NCBI RefSeq assembly: GCF_014200455.1
Contig: NZ_JACHBW010000011.1
Location: forward strand, 219,208-283,207
DNA: 64,000 bases
DNA from: Paraburkholderia bannensis
GTDB taxonomy: Bacteria > Pseudomonadota > Gammaproteobacteria > Burkholderiales > Burkholderiaceae
Reading direction: 5' to 3'
The notes under the pieces are model-generated. The model was not told the origin of the DNA and did not search any database. It worked only from the letters and a program-made list of their open reading frames with translations. Of the stretch, positions 46,349-54,979 are shown in pieces. A program made the position numbers and the translations under genes. Positions within the stretch are counted from its first letter, which is position 1; each line of letters begins with the position of its first letter.

Positions 46349-47018
46349 ATCGGGTCTCCAGGGTCGGGTAAGCCGTGTGTGGCGATGCGCATCATTGTTC
46401 GATTTCGAAGCGATCGCCGCTTGACCTTGCATGACATGCGCCTGGCGAATCGAGTCACGTCCGCAATGGCGATATTGAAAGACCTGAAGGGCGGCACCGG
46501 GAATGCTTTCGTTTACGACGAAATTCGTCCTGAACTTTTTATATATACGCCATATGAATCCCGATTAATTTAAAGAACCCTAAGCGCCCGCGAACAACCC
46601 GCGCGAAAAAAATTCCTTTATAGCGATGCACATAGCATATGACGGGATTTTTTACCGGAACTCCTCAATACTCGGCCGCGCCGCGCCAGATCGGGGCTCG
46701 CGCCGTATACCCAACCTTCCAGCACGATAAAAAAATCCATCAGCGATATGATTCGCTTCACCATCTATCATCATTGGGTAAATTCAAATTAAAATACCGC
46801 ACCGCGCGAATTAACGCCGCGCGAGAACAACAGCATCAGCATAAAATACCTGCCGACGGCAAACCGGCAAAAATGACGAAAGCGCAGTGTGCCGTCGATT
46901 CGCCGCCAGCCCGTTGAATGAGCGGCGCGATTTAAAACCACCATGACCGGGGAATGTCACCGACAAGAATAACCATCGCCGTCGCACGGCGAAATATCAC
47001 GCATAGACCAGACCCATC
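46349..47018. other. Divergent intergenic region before BKACE2 and the transglycosylase gene
   Basis: About 670 bases with no supported gene. The part 46500-46900 is unusually AT-rich for this window (for example TTTATATATACGCCATATG near 46540) and should hold leftward and rightward promoters. I found no clear dyad element. Open frames there have poor composition. Confidence 0.45.
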
Positions 47019-48317
47019 ATGCAGTGCCCGACCACGCCCTTGCTACGCCCTATCCCGCCTCAGTTCCTTGCGCTCGCCGCGCTGCTGGGCGCCACGCCCG
47101 GCCTTGCCATCGCCGATTGCATCGACGACGCGGCCGCGTTCCAGCACGTCAACGTGAGCCTCATGCGCGCCATCGCGCAAGTGGAATCCGGCACCCAGAC
47201 CAATGTCGTCAACCGCAACAGCAATGGCACGGTCGATATCGGTCTCATGCAGATCAACAGTTCGTGGCTGCCGCGCCTCGCGCAGGTGGGGATCACCGAA
47301 CAGAGTCTCTACGATCCCTGCACGAATGCCTATGTCGCGGCCTGGATTCTGGCGGAGAACATCCGCCAGTTCGGCCCGACATGGAATGCGATCGGAGCGT
47401 ATAACGCCGCGTCGCCCGACAAGCGGCTCGCCTACGCGCAAAAGGTCTACGCGACCGCGCAATCCATCACCAGTTCGCCGGACTCGCCCATGCCTATCCT
47501 CCCGCCCTCCTACACGCCACCCGCAGGCGGCTACAACCCGTTTTCGAATCTTGAGGTTACGCAGGTCCGCATGAACGCACCGCGCACCGCGCAATCGGCT
47601 GCGGCCGCCTTGCCGGCCTCGCAGGCGATCGCACAGGGCGCGGCGCCCGGCGCGTACAGCTTCGGCTGGACAGTCACGGGCGCGGACGATGTGAAGCCCG
47701 TACAGGTCTTCGACGACGGCGCGAAGGTCTACGTGCAGTTCAGCGACATGAAGCGCCCGCCCGCGATTTTCGCGGACACGCCGCGCGGCCGCGTGCTGTT
47801 GCGCTGGGAGGCGCAGCCGCCTTATGCCGTGATTTCGTCGCTGGAGCGCACGCTGATTTTCCAGATCGGCACGACCGAGGCGCGCGCGCAAAAGACCGGC
47901 AACGGCGACGCCGGCCGCGCCGTGCCTGCTGGCGCGCAGAGCGCAGCCGCGCCGGGCAATAGCGTGACGCCTGCGAAGGAAAAGATTGCTGGCGCTCGCG
48001 GGGCGTCATCGACGCCGTCGACCGACGCGCTCTGGTATCTATCGGTACCGCGCCAGGGCGCGCGGGTGCAGGCTCAGGTGCAGGCTCAGGTGCCGGTTCA
48101 GGCCCAAGCGCAGGCCCAGGTTCAGCCCACGCCCGCCGCGGTGGGCACCACCGCTGCTGCCACTGCCTCCAATAAAGCCGCGCAAGCCGCGGCGCCAGGC
48201 GCCACCTGGCCCGTTGCGCAAATCCCCGGCGCGAAGCCGTCGTCGCCCACCGCTCCCGCCAAACCGCCGGCGACGGGCAACGCGGGGACCAGCGCCCTGT
48301 GGTACGTCACGAAGTGA
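47019..48317 (+). CDS. Lytic transglycosylase fused to a VirB9/TrbG-like domain (orphan)
   Basis: A 432-aa secreted protein. A signal peptide (about 1-32, ending IA-DC) precedes an SLT domain of the VirB1/IagB type: AIAQVESGTQ with catalytic Glu56, GLMQINSSWL, YDPCTNAYVAAWI and GAYNAASPD. Residues 212-284 resemble a VirB9/TrbG C-terminal domain (PVQVFDDGAKVYVQF, PPAIFADTPRGRVLLRW, TLIFQIG). A low-complexity Ala/Gln/Pro tail includes a 12-base tandem repeat. The motif ALWY occurs twice (about 337 and 426). No conjugation or type IV secretion genes are near. The fusion suggests a peptidoglycan-piercing channel component. Confidence 0.8.
   Translation: MQCPTTPLLRPIPPQFLALAALLGATPGLAIADCIDDAAAFQHVNVSLMRAIAQVESGTQTNVVNRNSNGTVDIGLMQINSSWLPRLAQVGITEQSLYDPCTNAYVAAWILAENIRQFGPTWNAIGAYNAASPDKRLAYAQKVYATAQSITSSPDSPMPILPPSYTPPAGGYNPFSNLEVTQVRMNAPRTAQSAAAALPASQAIAQGAAPGAYSFGWTVTGADDVKPVQVFDDGAKVYVQFSDMKRPPAIFADTPRGRVLLRWEAQPPYAVISSLERTLIFQIGTTEARAQKTGNGDAGRAVPAGAQSAAAPGNSVTPAKEKIAGARGASSTPSTDALWYLSVPRQGARVQAQVQAQVPVQAQAQAQVQPTPAAVGTTAAATASNKAAQAAAPGATWPVAQIPGAKPSSPTAPAKPPATGNAGTSALWYVTK
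48066..48125 (+). repeat. 12-bp in-frame tandem repeat in the transglycosylase-VirB9 gene
   Basis: Five 12-base units related to GTGCAGGCTCAG encode a VQAQ-type Gln/Ala/Val run in the linker. Copy number is likely to vary between strains. Confidence 0.75.
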
Positions 48318-48335
48318 CATCGACTGAACGGCACC

Positions 48336-48764
48336 ATGTACGGCAAGAAACCCCTCAGTAAGTCGATGTTGCTGCCCGCTTCCCCCGCGTCGGTCCAGGA
48401 TCGCGTGCTGCGCATTCACCTTGCGCTCGCCGCGCTGCTGGCCGGCAAAGGCAACGGCCACCAGCTCGCGGTGCTGATCGAAACCGCCTATCTCACCTGG
48501 TTCTTATGCGATGCGGGAGTCTGTTGCACCGATCACGCCAACTTTAAGGATATCGAACGAATGATCGGCAACACGACGCACGATACCGATCTCGATCTAT
48601 ACGCGCTGCGTGAGGAAGACAAGGCGCTCGCCGCCTGGCTGCTCGATCTGCACGAGCAGCAATTGCGTCGCGCGCCGGTGTTCGCGGTGCTCAAGGCGCA
48701 GGAGCGCCTGGCCCATTTCGCGCGCAGCGGGCGCGACGCGCCCTGGGAGCGCCGCGCCGGTTAA
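48336..48764 (+). CDS. Hypothetical helical protein downstream of the transglycosylase gene
   Basis: A 142-aa protein with no recognised domain. It is predicted mostly helical (VQDRVLRIHLALAALLAG, then LAVLIETAYLTWFLC). It has Cys at three positions (LCDAGVCC) and a basic C-terminal tail. It starts 18 bases after the transglycosylase-VirB9 gene and shares its direction, so cotranscription is likely. It ends four bases into the convergent VOC gene. GC-rich third positions support coding. A shorter start at 48366 is possible. Confidence 0.62.
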   Translation: MYGKKPLSKSMLLPASPASVQDRVLRIHLALAALLAGKGNGHQLAVLIETAYLTWFLCDAGVCCTDHANFKDIERMIGNTTHDTDLDLYALREEDKALAAWLLDLHEQQLRRAPVFAVLKAQERLAHFARSGRDAPWERRAG

Positions 48765-49159
48765 GCCTGCGCGGCGTGGCAGACCGCTTCGACGCGATTG
48801 CCCGCCGGGTCGACCAGAAAAGCCGCGTAGTAGTCGCGGTGATAGTGCTCGCGCAGGCCCGGCTCACCATCGGAGCGGCCGCCCGCCGCCAGTCCGGCAC
48901 GAAAGAATGCATCCACCTGGGTGCGCGTTGCCGCCTTGAAGCACCAATGGCGTTTGTTTTCCACGATCTCGGCCGGGTCCAGATAGACGGCCAGACAGGT
49001 CGACGCAGTGTCGTTGGCATCGCAACGCTCGCCATAGCCCAGCGCGGTTTCCCGGTCGTAGACCTTGCGTGCGCCGAGCGCAGTCATGATTGCGTCATAA
49101 AACGCACGCGCGGCGTCGAGGTCAGGCACGCCAATCGATACATGGTCGAGTAGTTGCAT
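48761..49159 (-). CDS. VOC/glyoxalase-family protein
   Basis: A 132-aa single-domain VOC protein. The start MQLLDHVSIGVPDLDAARAF and end YYAAFLVDPAGNRVEAVCH are diagnostic of glyoxalase/bleomycin-resistance folds. Potential metal ligands are His in LDHVS and Glu in RVEAV. It is related to lyase-type dioxygenase or fosfomycin proteins but the substrate is unknown. The ATG at 49159 is preferred to one two codons upstream. Confidence 0.85.
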   Translation of the reverse strand: MQLLDHVSIGVPDLDAARAFYDAIMTALGARKVYDRETALGYGERCDANDTASTCLAVYLDPAEIVENKRHWCFKAATRTQVDAFFRAGLAAGGRSDGEPGLREHYHRDYYAAFLVDPAGNRVEAVCHAAQA

Positions 49160-49344
49160 ACGCATGGGCTCAGGTTGAGATCAGGCTCATTCTATACGGC
49201 TATCCCGGCGTCAAATCCGGGCCGCCGCTCCCGCGCGCACCGCCGCCCCGTGCAGCGCTCCTTTTGGCGTGCATATCCGTAAAGCATCCCCGGGGCTATA
49301 CTGGGCCCTCATTTTTTGTCCGACAAATCGCCGGAGTGCGAGTC

Positions 49345-51696
49345 ATGGGGTCTTCCGTCTTTGCTCTACCGGCCAGTGCGGCCGAACGAAATCGATTTCA
49401 TGCGCGCTCGCTTGAGCATCAGCGTCCGCTTTCGTTCGTCACCATGGCGCTGTCGATCGGGGCTTATGCGCTGTTCGCGGGCGCGCGCGCGCAACTGGTC
49501 GCCGCGCCCTTTCCGGTCTGGATCACCGTGCTGGCAGGCCTCGGGCTCGTGCTGCTGGTGCTGGCCATTCCGCGCTCGCGCTCGACTGCGGAATTCGGCC
49601 TGATCGGCGCGGCCTACGTGGTCATCATGCAGCTGGCCGGTAACGCACTCGTGCGCGACACCGGCGATCCGCTCGTCTGGATGACGCCCGCCGTGGTGGC
49701 AATCACCCTCTGCGCCGCGCCGCTGTGGCTCACGCCGCGCCATTTCCTGCTGGGCAGCGTGTGCTATTACGCTTCGACAGTCCCTTTCGTGCTGAGCCTG
49801 CCGCATGATGTGGCCCAGCTTGCGATCTTCGGCGTGTGGGTGGTCATCGCGTTCACGACCGCCGTGGTGTTCCACTTCGGCTTCTATCACTTTCGATATC
49901 GCCATTTCAAGCTGGAGGAGGCGCTCACCGCGCTCGCTGCCACCGACGCGCTGACCGGCGTGATGAACCGCCGCGCCTTTCTCGACGAGGCCGCACGCTT
50001 TATCGCCACGCGCCACAAGTCGGGCCGCGCGGTCGCCCTGCTGTTCGTCGATATCGACCAGTTCAAGTCGATCAATGAGCAATTCGGCCACGGCGCGGGC
50101 GACAAGGCGCTGCAGAACGTGGCCGATGCGATCGTGCAGCACGCGCCCGAAGGCGCGTTGATCGCGCGCATGGGCGGCGAGGAATTCGTCGTGCTGGTCG
50201 AGGAACAGCCGCCCACGCCCATCGCCGGTCTGGCGCAGTCGCTGCGACATGCGATTGCACAGATCGAGCGGCCCGATGGCTTCGTGACCGTGAGCATCGG
50301 CGTGGCGCGCATGCAGGGCGAAGGCGGCGACGATCTCGCCGCGCTGCTCGAACGCGCCGACGAAGCGCTGTTCCGCGCCAAGCAGGCCGGGCGCAATCAG
50401 GTAGCATTCGAGCGCGGCGCATCGCTGGTGGCGGTGCGCAATACGGCGGCCAACGATGCGCTCCCACAAACGGTTGCACCCGCAACCATGTTGCGTCCGC
50501 GCTGGCGTGACGTCGCGCTGGTCTCGCATTTCCAGCCGCTATGGAGCCTGCCGCGCGAAAAGCTCATCGGCATCGAAGCGCTGCTGCGCGGCGAGGACGG
50601 ACAAGGCGCGCTGGTGCCGCCGGCGGTGCTGTTCGGCGGGTTATCGGCGGCCGAACTGGGCGAGTTGGACGTGCTCGCGCATCGCTGCCATCTGCAAAGC
50701 GCGGCGGGACGCTTGCCCGAAGGCGCGCGCCTGTTCCTCAACATCCTGCCGTCCACGTTCATTCGCCCGGGCTATGAAGCCGAACTCGCCAGCATGGTGG
50801 ACGCGGCGGGCCTCGCGCCGGGCGACATCGTGCTGGAGCTGCTCGAATCCGACGATGCGGGCCCGGACGCGCTCTCGCTCGCCGCCAACCGCTATCGCGA
50901 CTGCGGCTTCCTGATCGCGGTGGACGACTTCGGCGCGCGCTATTCGAATCTCGACCGCCTGCTGCGCATCCAGCCCGATCTCGTGAAACTCGACGGCGAA
51001 CTGATCCGCGCACGCAACCGCCGCTCAGGCCGCCCTTTGCTGCGCGACCTGGTCACGCTGCTGCATCAATCGGACATCGTCGTGGTGGTCGAGGGTGTCG
51101 AGACGACCGAGGAACTGGTGCTGGCCGTCGAGGCCAAGGTCGATATCGCCCAGGGCTTTCTGCTGGGGCGGCCCAACGCGTCGCCCGCGCCCGCCAGCAC
51201 CACGCCCACGCGCATCGACCACGCCTTCGATCTGGCCGCCGAAGCCCGCGCCGTGCGCATGAGCCGCTTCGATTGCGCGATCCAGCCGTGGCTCAGCGGT
51301 CTCGCCGAAGCCAGCCGTCAGGTGCAGGCCGGCGTGCCGTACGCCGAATCGCTTGCCAGGCTGCTGGCCGGGCGGCAATGCGTGCGCGCCTTCGCGCTCG
51401 GCCCCACGGGGCGTCCGGCGCTGTTCGAAGCACGCGGCGCGGCGCGCACCGAGCCGCCCATGAGCCTGCACAACGGCAGCGACGCAGCGGGCGGGCGCTG
51501 GGACCATCGGGCGTTCTTCTGGAAGGCGACGCACAAGAACGGCCAGGCGGTCTACTCCGGTCCGATGCTCTCGCCGCTGACGGGCTGCCTGTGCGTGATC
51601 GCCTCGATCGCGATCGATGTCGGTAATCAGCAGGTGCTGATTGCGGTCGAACTGGACTGGGCTTCGCCCGATCTGCCGTGGCCGGAAGCGGCCTGA
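49345..51696 (+). CDS. Membrane GGDEF-EAL protein with a C-terminal sensor-like domain
   Basis: A 783-aa protein. Residues 30-185 hold about five membrane segments. A GGDEF domain follows (TDALTGVMNRRAFL, FVDIDQFKSINEQFGHGAGD, MGGEEF at 276-281), without an RxxD I-site. The EAL domain begins IGIEALLRG (Glu411), and the further acids, Lys and Gln of an active phosphodiesterase (LELLES, VDDFG, LVKLDG, VVEGVE, AQGFLLG) are present. The last 160 residues (FFWKATHKNGQAVYS, LTGCLCVIA) look Cache/YkuI-C-like. The ATG at 49345 is preceded by GGAG. It could make or break c-di-GMP depending on input. Confidence 0.88.
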   Translation: MGSSVFALPASAAERNRFHARSLEHQRPLSFVTMALSIGAYALFAGARAQLVAAPFPVWITVLAGLGLVLLVLAIPRSRSTAEFGLIGAAYVVIMQLAGNALVRDTGDPLVWMTPAVVAITLCAAPLWLTPRHFLLGSVCYYASTVPFVLSLPHDVAQLAIFGVWVVIAFTTAVVFHFGFYHFRYRHFKLEEALTALAATDALTGVMNRRAFLDEAARFIATRHKSGRAVALLFVDIDQFKSINEQFGHGAGDKALQNVADAIVQHAPEGALIARMGGEEFVVLVEEQPPTPIAGLAQSLRHAIAQIERPDGFVTVSIGVARMQGEGGDDLAALLERADEALFRAKQAGRNQVAFERGASLVAVRNTAANDALPQTVAPATMLRPRWRDVALVSHFQPLWSLPREKLIGIEALLRGEDGQGALVPPAVLFGGLSAAELGELDVLAHRCHLQSAAGRLPEGARLFLNILPSTFIRPGYEAELASMVDAAGLAPGDIVLELLESDDAGPDALSLAANRYRDCGFLIAVDDFGARYSNLDRLLRIQPDLVKLDGELIRARNRRSGRPLLRDLVTLLHQSDIVVVVEGVETTEELVLAVEAKVDIAQGFLLGRPNASPAPASTTPTRIDHAFDLAAEARAVRMSRFDCAIQPWLSGLAEASRQVQAGVPYAESLARLLAGRQCVRAFALGPTGRPALFEARGAARTEPPMSLHNGSDAAGGRWDHRAFFWKATHKNGQAVYSGPMLSPLTGCLCVIASIAIDVGNQQVLIAVELDWASPDLPWPEAA

Positions 51697-51887
51697 GCCT
51701 GCCGCTGCGTGTTTTATCGATGCACGATGGATGTTGTTTTCGATGCAAGGCGGCGCTAGCACGCTCGCGCAAAGCGCCGTCTGACAAGGCTCCAATAAGT
51801 TCGTCGCGCAGCCGCGTCATTTTGACGCCTATTTAACCTTACTCTGTAAGGGGACAATAATCCGGAACCGACCAGAGGAGTGTTTCG

Positions 51888-52652
51888 ATGCTGTCCCCTA
51901 CCGCGGTATCCCCAGTCGCAGTCCGACACGCCAACCCGGCCAGCCTCGCGAGCGCGCCGGTCCGCCAGACGGCGGCACGCTGCTCCGCCTGCGCCATGCG
52001 CCATCTGTGCATGCCGCAAGGACTCACGTCCGACGAAATACCCAAGCTCGAAGCCCTCATCTGCAGCGTGCGCAAGGTGCGCCGCGGCGAAGCGCTCTAC
52101 CGTGCGGGCGATCATTTCGACAACCTCTATGCCGTGCGCTCCGGTTCGCTCAAGACGCTCATCGTCCATCGCGACGGCCGCGAGCAGATCACCGGGCTGC
52201 AGCTGGCGGGCGAGGCGCTCGGCCTCGACGGCATCGCCAATGACACGCACGCGTTCAGCGCGATCGCACTGGAAGACAGCTCGATCTGCACCCTGCCCTA
52301 CGCCGCGCTCAAGAACCTGTGCCGCGAAACCGTCACGATGCAGGACCGCCTGCACCGCCTGATGGGCGACCAGTTCAACCGCGAAGCCTCGCAGATGATG
52401 GTGCTGGGTTCGCTGTCCGCCGAAGAACGCGTGGCCAACTTCCTGCTCGACGTATCGGAGCGCAACTGGCAGCGCGGTTATTCGCACGCCGAATTCCATC
52501 TGCGCATGTCGCGTGAGGATATGGGCAGCTATCTGGGCATCACGCTCGAAACCGTGAGCCGCATTCTGTCGCGCTTCCAGAAGCGCAATCTGATCGACGC
52601 GCAGGGCAAGCTGATCCGCATCGTCGATATCGAAGGACTGCGCGCGCTATAA
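51888..52652 (+). CDS. FNR-type oxygen-sensing transcriptional regulator
   Basis: A 254-aa Crp/Fnr protein. Cys32, Cys35, Cys41 and Cys134 have exactly the spacing of E. coli FNR (20, 23, 29, 122 shifted by 12), so a [4Fe-4S] sensor cluster is expected. The cNMP-like fold follows (YRAGDHFDNLYAVRSG), then the helix-turn-helix with SREDMGSYLGITLETVSRIL, including the ETVSR contacts of FNR. AGGAG is seven bases before the ATG. A TTGACG box at 51822 may be its -35 element. It would activate anaerobic or microaerobic genes elsewhere, since no such genes are adjacent. Confidence 0.92.
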   Translation: MLSPTAVSPVAVRHANPASLASAPVRQTAARCSACAMRHLCMPQGLTSDEIPKLEALICSVRKVRRGEALYRAGDHFDNLYAVRSGSLKTLIVHRDGREQITGLQLAGEALGLDGIANDTHAFSAIALEDSSICTLPYAALKNLCRETVTMQDRLHRLMGDQFNREASQMMVLGSLSAEERVANFLLDVSERNWQRGYSHAEFHLRMSREDMGSYLGITLETVSRILSRFQKRNLIDAQGKLIRIVDIEGLRAL

Positions 52653-52755
52653 GTCCTGCGCGAATCCTGCGCGGGTCCTGCGCGCGAGGCCGAAGGCTGC
52701 GGCTGGCTCACGCGGCTATAGTGGTGCTTTCGCCCTTGCCCTGGCTCCACGCGCC

Positions 52756-53571
52756 ATGCCCTGTCAATCCTTGCCGTGCGCTGCCCCGCCGAATTTCGCC
52801 GATATCGATGGCAGACGTCTTGCCTGGTGGTCGTCGGGCAGCGGCACGCCGACTGTCGTGCTGGAAACGGGTCTGGGCGCCGAAAGCACCGAATGGCAGC
52901 CGGTGCAGAGCGCCATCGAAAACCGGTTTCGCGTGTTCCGCCATGACCGCGCGGGACGTGGCGCCAGCGATCGCATCGATGGGCCACGCGACGCCAACGC
53001 GATGATCGACGATCTTGCGAAGCTGCTTCACGCCGCACACATGCCCGCCCCCTGGCTGCTGGTGGGCCATTCGTATGGTGGTCTGCTGATGCGGCTGTTC
53101 GCCCAGCGCTTTCGCGCGCAGACCTGCGGCCTGGTGCTGGTCGAGGCCATGCACGAAGATCAGTTCGAGGTATTTGGCCCGGCGTTCGTCGAGCCCACGC
53201 CCGATGATTCCACCGCGCTCACCGCCATGCGCGCGCTCTGGCGCGACGGCTGGCGCGATGCGCGCACGACGCCCGAGGGCATCGACTTCCCCAAGAGCTT
53301 CGACGCGGTGCGTGCGATCGGCACGCTGGGCGATCTGCCGCTCGCGGTGATCGTGGCCGACTCGTTCGCGCATTCGCCGTTCTTCGACGAGCAGCGGCGC
53401 GCGGGCTTGCAGCATCAATGGGAAGCGATGCAGGCGAGCTTTCTGGGCTTGTCGTCGCGCGCCGAACTCATCCGCGTGCCGCACAGCGAACACTTCGTGC
53501 AGCGCGACGCGCCGCAAGCCATCGTCGATGCGATCGACAGCGTGGCGCGACGCGCGCAGCGAAGCGTCTGA
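52756..53571 (+). CDS. Alpha/beta-fold hydrolase
   Basis: A 271-aa hydrolase with the oxyanion segment VVLETGLGAESTEWQPV, the HDRAGRGASD strand-turn and nucleophile elbow LLVGHSYGGLLMRLF. The acid is likely in ADSFAH or nearby, and the final His in PHSEHFVQRDAPQAI. It is of the esterase/haloalkane-like group with unknown substrate. No partner genes are adjacent. The ATG at 52756 lies 104 bases after the FNR gene. Confidence 0.85.
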   Translation: MPCQSLPCAAPPNFADIDGRRLAWWSSGSGTPTVVLETGLGAESTEWQPVQSAIENRFRVFRHDRAGRGASDRIDGPRDANAMIDDLAKLLHAAHMPAPWLLVGHSYGGLLMRLFAQRFRAQTCGLVLVEAMHEDQFEVFGPAFVEPTPDDSTALTAMRALWRDGWRDARTTPEGIDFPKSFDAVRAIGTLGDLPLAVIVADSFAHSPFFDEQRRAGLQHQWEAMQASFLGLSSRAELIRVPHSEHFVQRDAPQAIVDAIDSVARRAQRSV

Positions 53572-53584
53572 TTGCCCGGGATGC

Positions 53585-54139
53585 TCAGGCGGCCTCGCCG
53601 CCAGCGTCTTCGTCGAAAACGAGCGGCGCGATATCGACATTGGGCAGTTGCTCCAGCAGCGCGGGCGCGAGCAGCAACTTGGTGGCCCGCACACCCGCGC
53701 CCATGACGACGCGCTCGCGCGCCATCACCGCGGCATCGACCAGCACGATCCAGTCGGACGGCACACCGAACGCCGTGATGCCGCCAAACTCCATGCCCGT
53801 GAGTTCGACCGCCTGCTCGCGCTTCGCGAACGACAGGCGTTGCGCACCCAGCCGCGCCTTGACCGCGCCGTTGACGTCGAGGCGGCGCGAGCCGAGCGTC
53901 ACCACCGCCGCGTGATGCTCCGCGCCATCGCGCTTGTAGCGCAGCACCAGCGTGTTAGCGCAGTCTTCGAGGCCGAAGCCATAGCGCTCGCTGAATTGCG
54001 CGGTATCGGATGCGTCGTCGGCCACCGTGAAGACCGTGACGCCTTGCGCGGGCAAACGCGCCATGACGTTGTGCGGAACGTGGTGCTCGCGTTGCGCGTC
54101 GGGAACGATGTCGAGGCGGGGGTGATGCGGGGCGTCCAT
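53585..54139 (-). CDS. YbaK/EbsC-family aminoacyl-tRNA deacylase-like protein
   Basis: A 184-aa YbaK-superfamily protein. Key parts are TVADDASDTAQFSE, NTLVLRYKRDGAEHHAAVV, GAQRLSFAKREQAVELTGMEFGG-type loop with Lys and GGITAFGVPSDWIVLVDAAV. This differs from the PrdX-type protein at 9615 and follows the YbaK-like class with the TGMEFGGI turn. It would clear mischarged tRNA (Cys-, Ala- or Ser-type), but specificity is unknown. Confidence 0.82.
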   Translation of the reverse strand: MDAPHHPRLDIVPDAQREHHVPHNVMARLPAQGVTVFTVADDASDTAQFSERYGFGLEDCANTLVLRYKRDGAEHHAAVVTLGSRRLDVNGAVKARLGAQRLSFAKREQAVELTGMEFGGITAFGVPSDWIVLVDAAVMARERVVMGAGVRATKLLLAPALLEQLPNVDIAPLVFDEDAGGEAA

Positions 54140-54309
54140 GAAGGCGGGTCTCCGTTGAGTTCAGGGTCGTGCAGGGCATTTTATCGGTTGCCGCCGCGTC
54201 GACGCTCATACGCACCGCTGCCTGTAATGACGTACGATTCGGCGCTGCGCATTGCACCTCATTTCCCGCTTCCTCCCTCCACGCGTCATTCCCGGTACCT
54301 TCGGACACC

Positions 54310-54372
54310 ATGACCATCGATCCCGGATTCTCCGAGCGCCTCTTCTCCTTTGGCACCTTGCAGCTCGAACAG
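54310..54372 (+). pseudogene. Truncated gamma-glutamylcyclotransferase (AIG2-like) gene, N-terminus only
   Basis: An ATG at 54310 opens a frame that reads MTIDPGFSERLFSFGTLQLE. The LFSFGTLQ motif is the nucleotide-free phosphate-loop-like start of GGCT/AIG2 proteins. The similarity stops after about 20 residues at about 54372, where unrelated minus-strand DNA begins. The remainder of the gene is absent from the window, which indicates a deletion or rearrangement junction. Confidence 0.6.
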
Positions 54373-54375
54373 CGC

Positions 54376-54640
54376 CTAAAGATCCAGCGTCGGGTCCTGG
54401 TCGAGCCGCGGATGCCAGATCGCCGACACGCTGAAGGCCGGCGTCGTCAGCGGCAGTTCGAACGACTGCAATCCGATTGAAGCCGCATGATCCGGTACGA
54501 ACCGATTGCGCAGACAAGAATGCGGCACGACGGCGAGCAGATCCGAGTGACGCGCGATCTGCATCGCACCCGTGTTGGACGGCACCACCATCAGGACCTT
54601 GAGGCGCAGGCCCAGCGGCTGTAGCGCCGCGTCCATCGAG
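54376..54640 (-). pseudogene. C-terminal fragment of a LysR-family regulator gene
   Basis: The minus strand encodes a typical end of an LTTR effector domain (SDLLAVVPHSCLRNRF, LQSFELPLTTPAF and SAIWHPRLDQDPT). It then breaks into LDL-stop where HRWLR would be expected. The DNA-binding domain and first half are missing upstream. It meets the truncated GGCT fragment within a few bases. Confidence 0.6.
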
Positions 54641-54723
54641 TCCTCCGTCTTTATCCGCTGTCCCGTTTGATGAAGCATGGCGCTGATGCCATTGCGCAGC
54701 GTTCCAGCGCCGTCAGCCCGACC

Positions 54724-54861
54724 GTGCTGACGGAATCTATCGGACGGTTTGCTCCGTACTTTCCAGGCTCCGAGACCGTACCGGCGGCGCGGGTGGCGAT
54801 GGCCTTTCGAAAAAGCGTGCAAGGCGTGCATAGCGCCCGCGTGTATCGCGTAGCCTATTGA
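54724..54861 (+). pseudogene. Possible C-terminal fragment of a Rossmann-type NAD(P)-binding protein
   Basis: A plus frame ends IGRFAPYFPGSETVPAARVA followed by AFRKSVQG and YRVAY-stop, the pattern of NAD(P)-dependent epimerase/SDR-like C-termini. Nothing upstream completes it. In related genomes such a gene is often divergent from a LysR gene, so this and the LysR fragment may derive from one lost pair (inference). Confidence 0.35.
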
Positions 54862-54979
54862 AAGACACTGCCCATCTGCGAACGATGGCGATTCGAGGCC
54901 CGGCGTTGCAGCAAGATTCTCCCAGCCTGGTTTATGCTTCAAGCGCAACGCCTTAATCCACTCATTCTCGCCGCCAGAT

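Larger units (their letters stand above)
54140..54979. other. Remnant region between the YbaK-type and acetyltransferase genes
   Basis: About 840 bases that hold three gene fragments and no intact gene. No transposase sequence or inverted terminal repeats were seen at the junctions. Confidence 0.5.

Noticed and set aside
47019..48317. Type IV secretion or conjugation locus
   Set aside because: Only this single fused protein is present. No VirB4, VirD4, relaxase or pilus gene is nearby.
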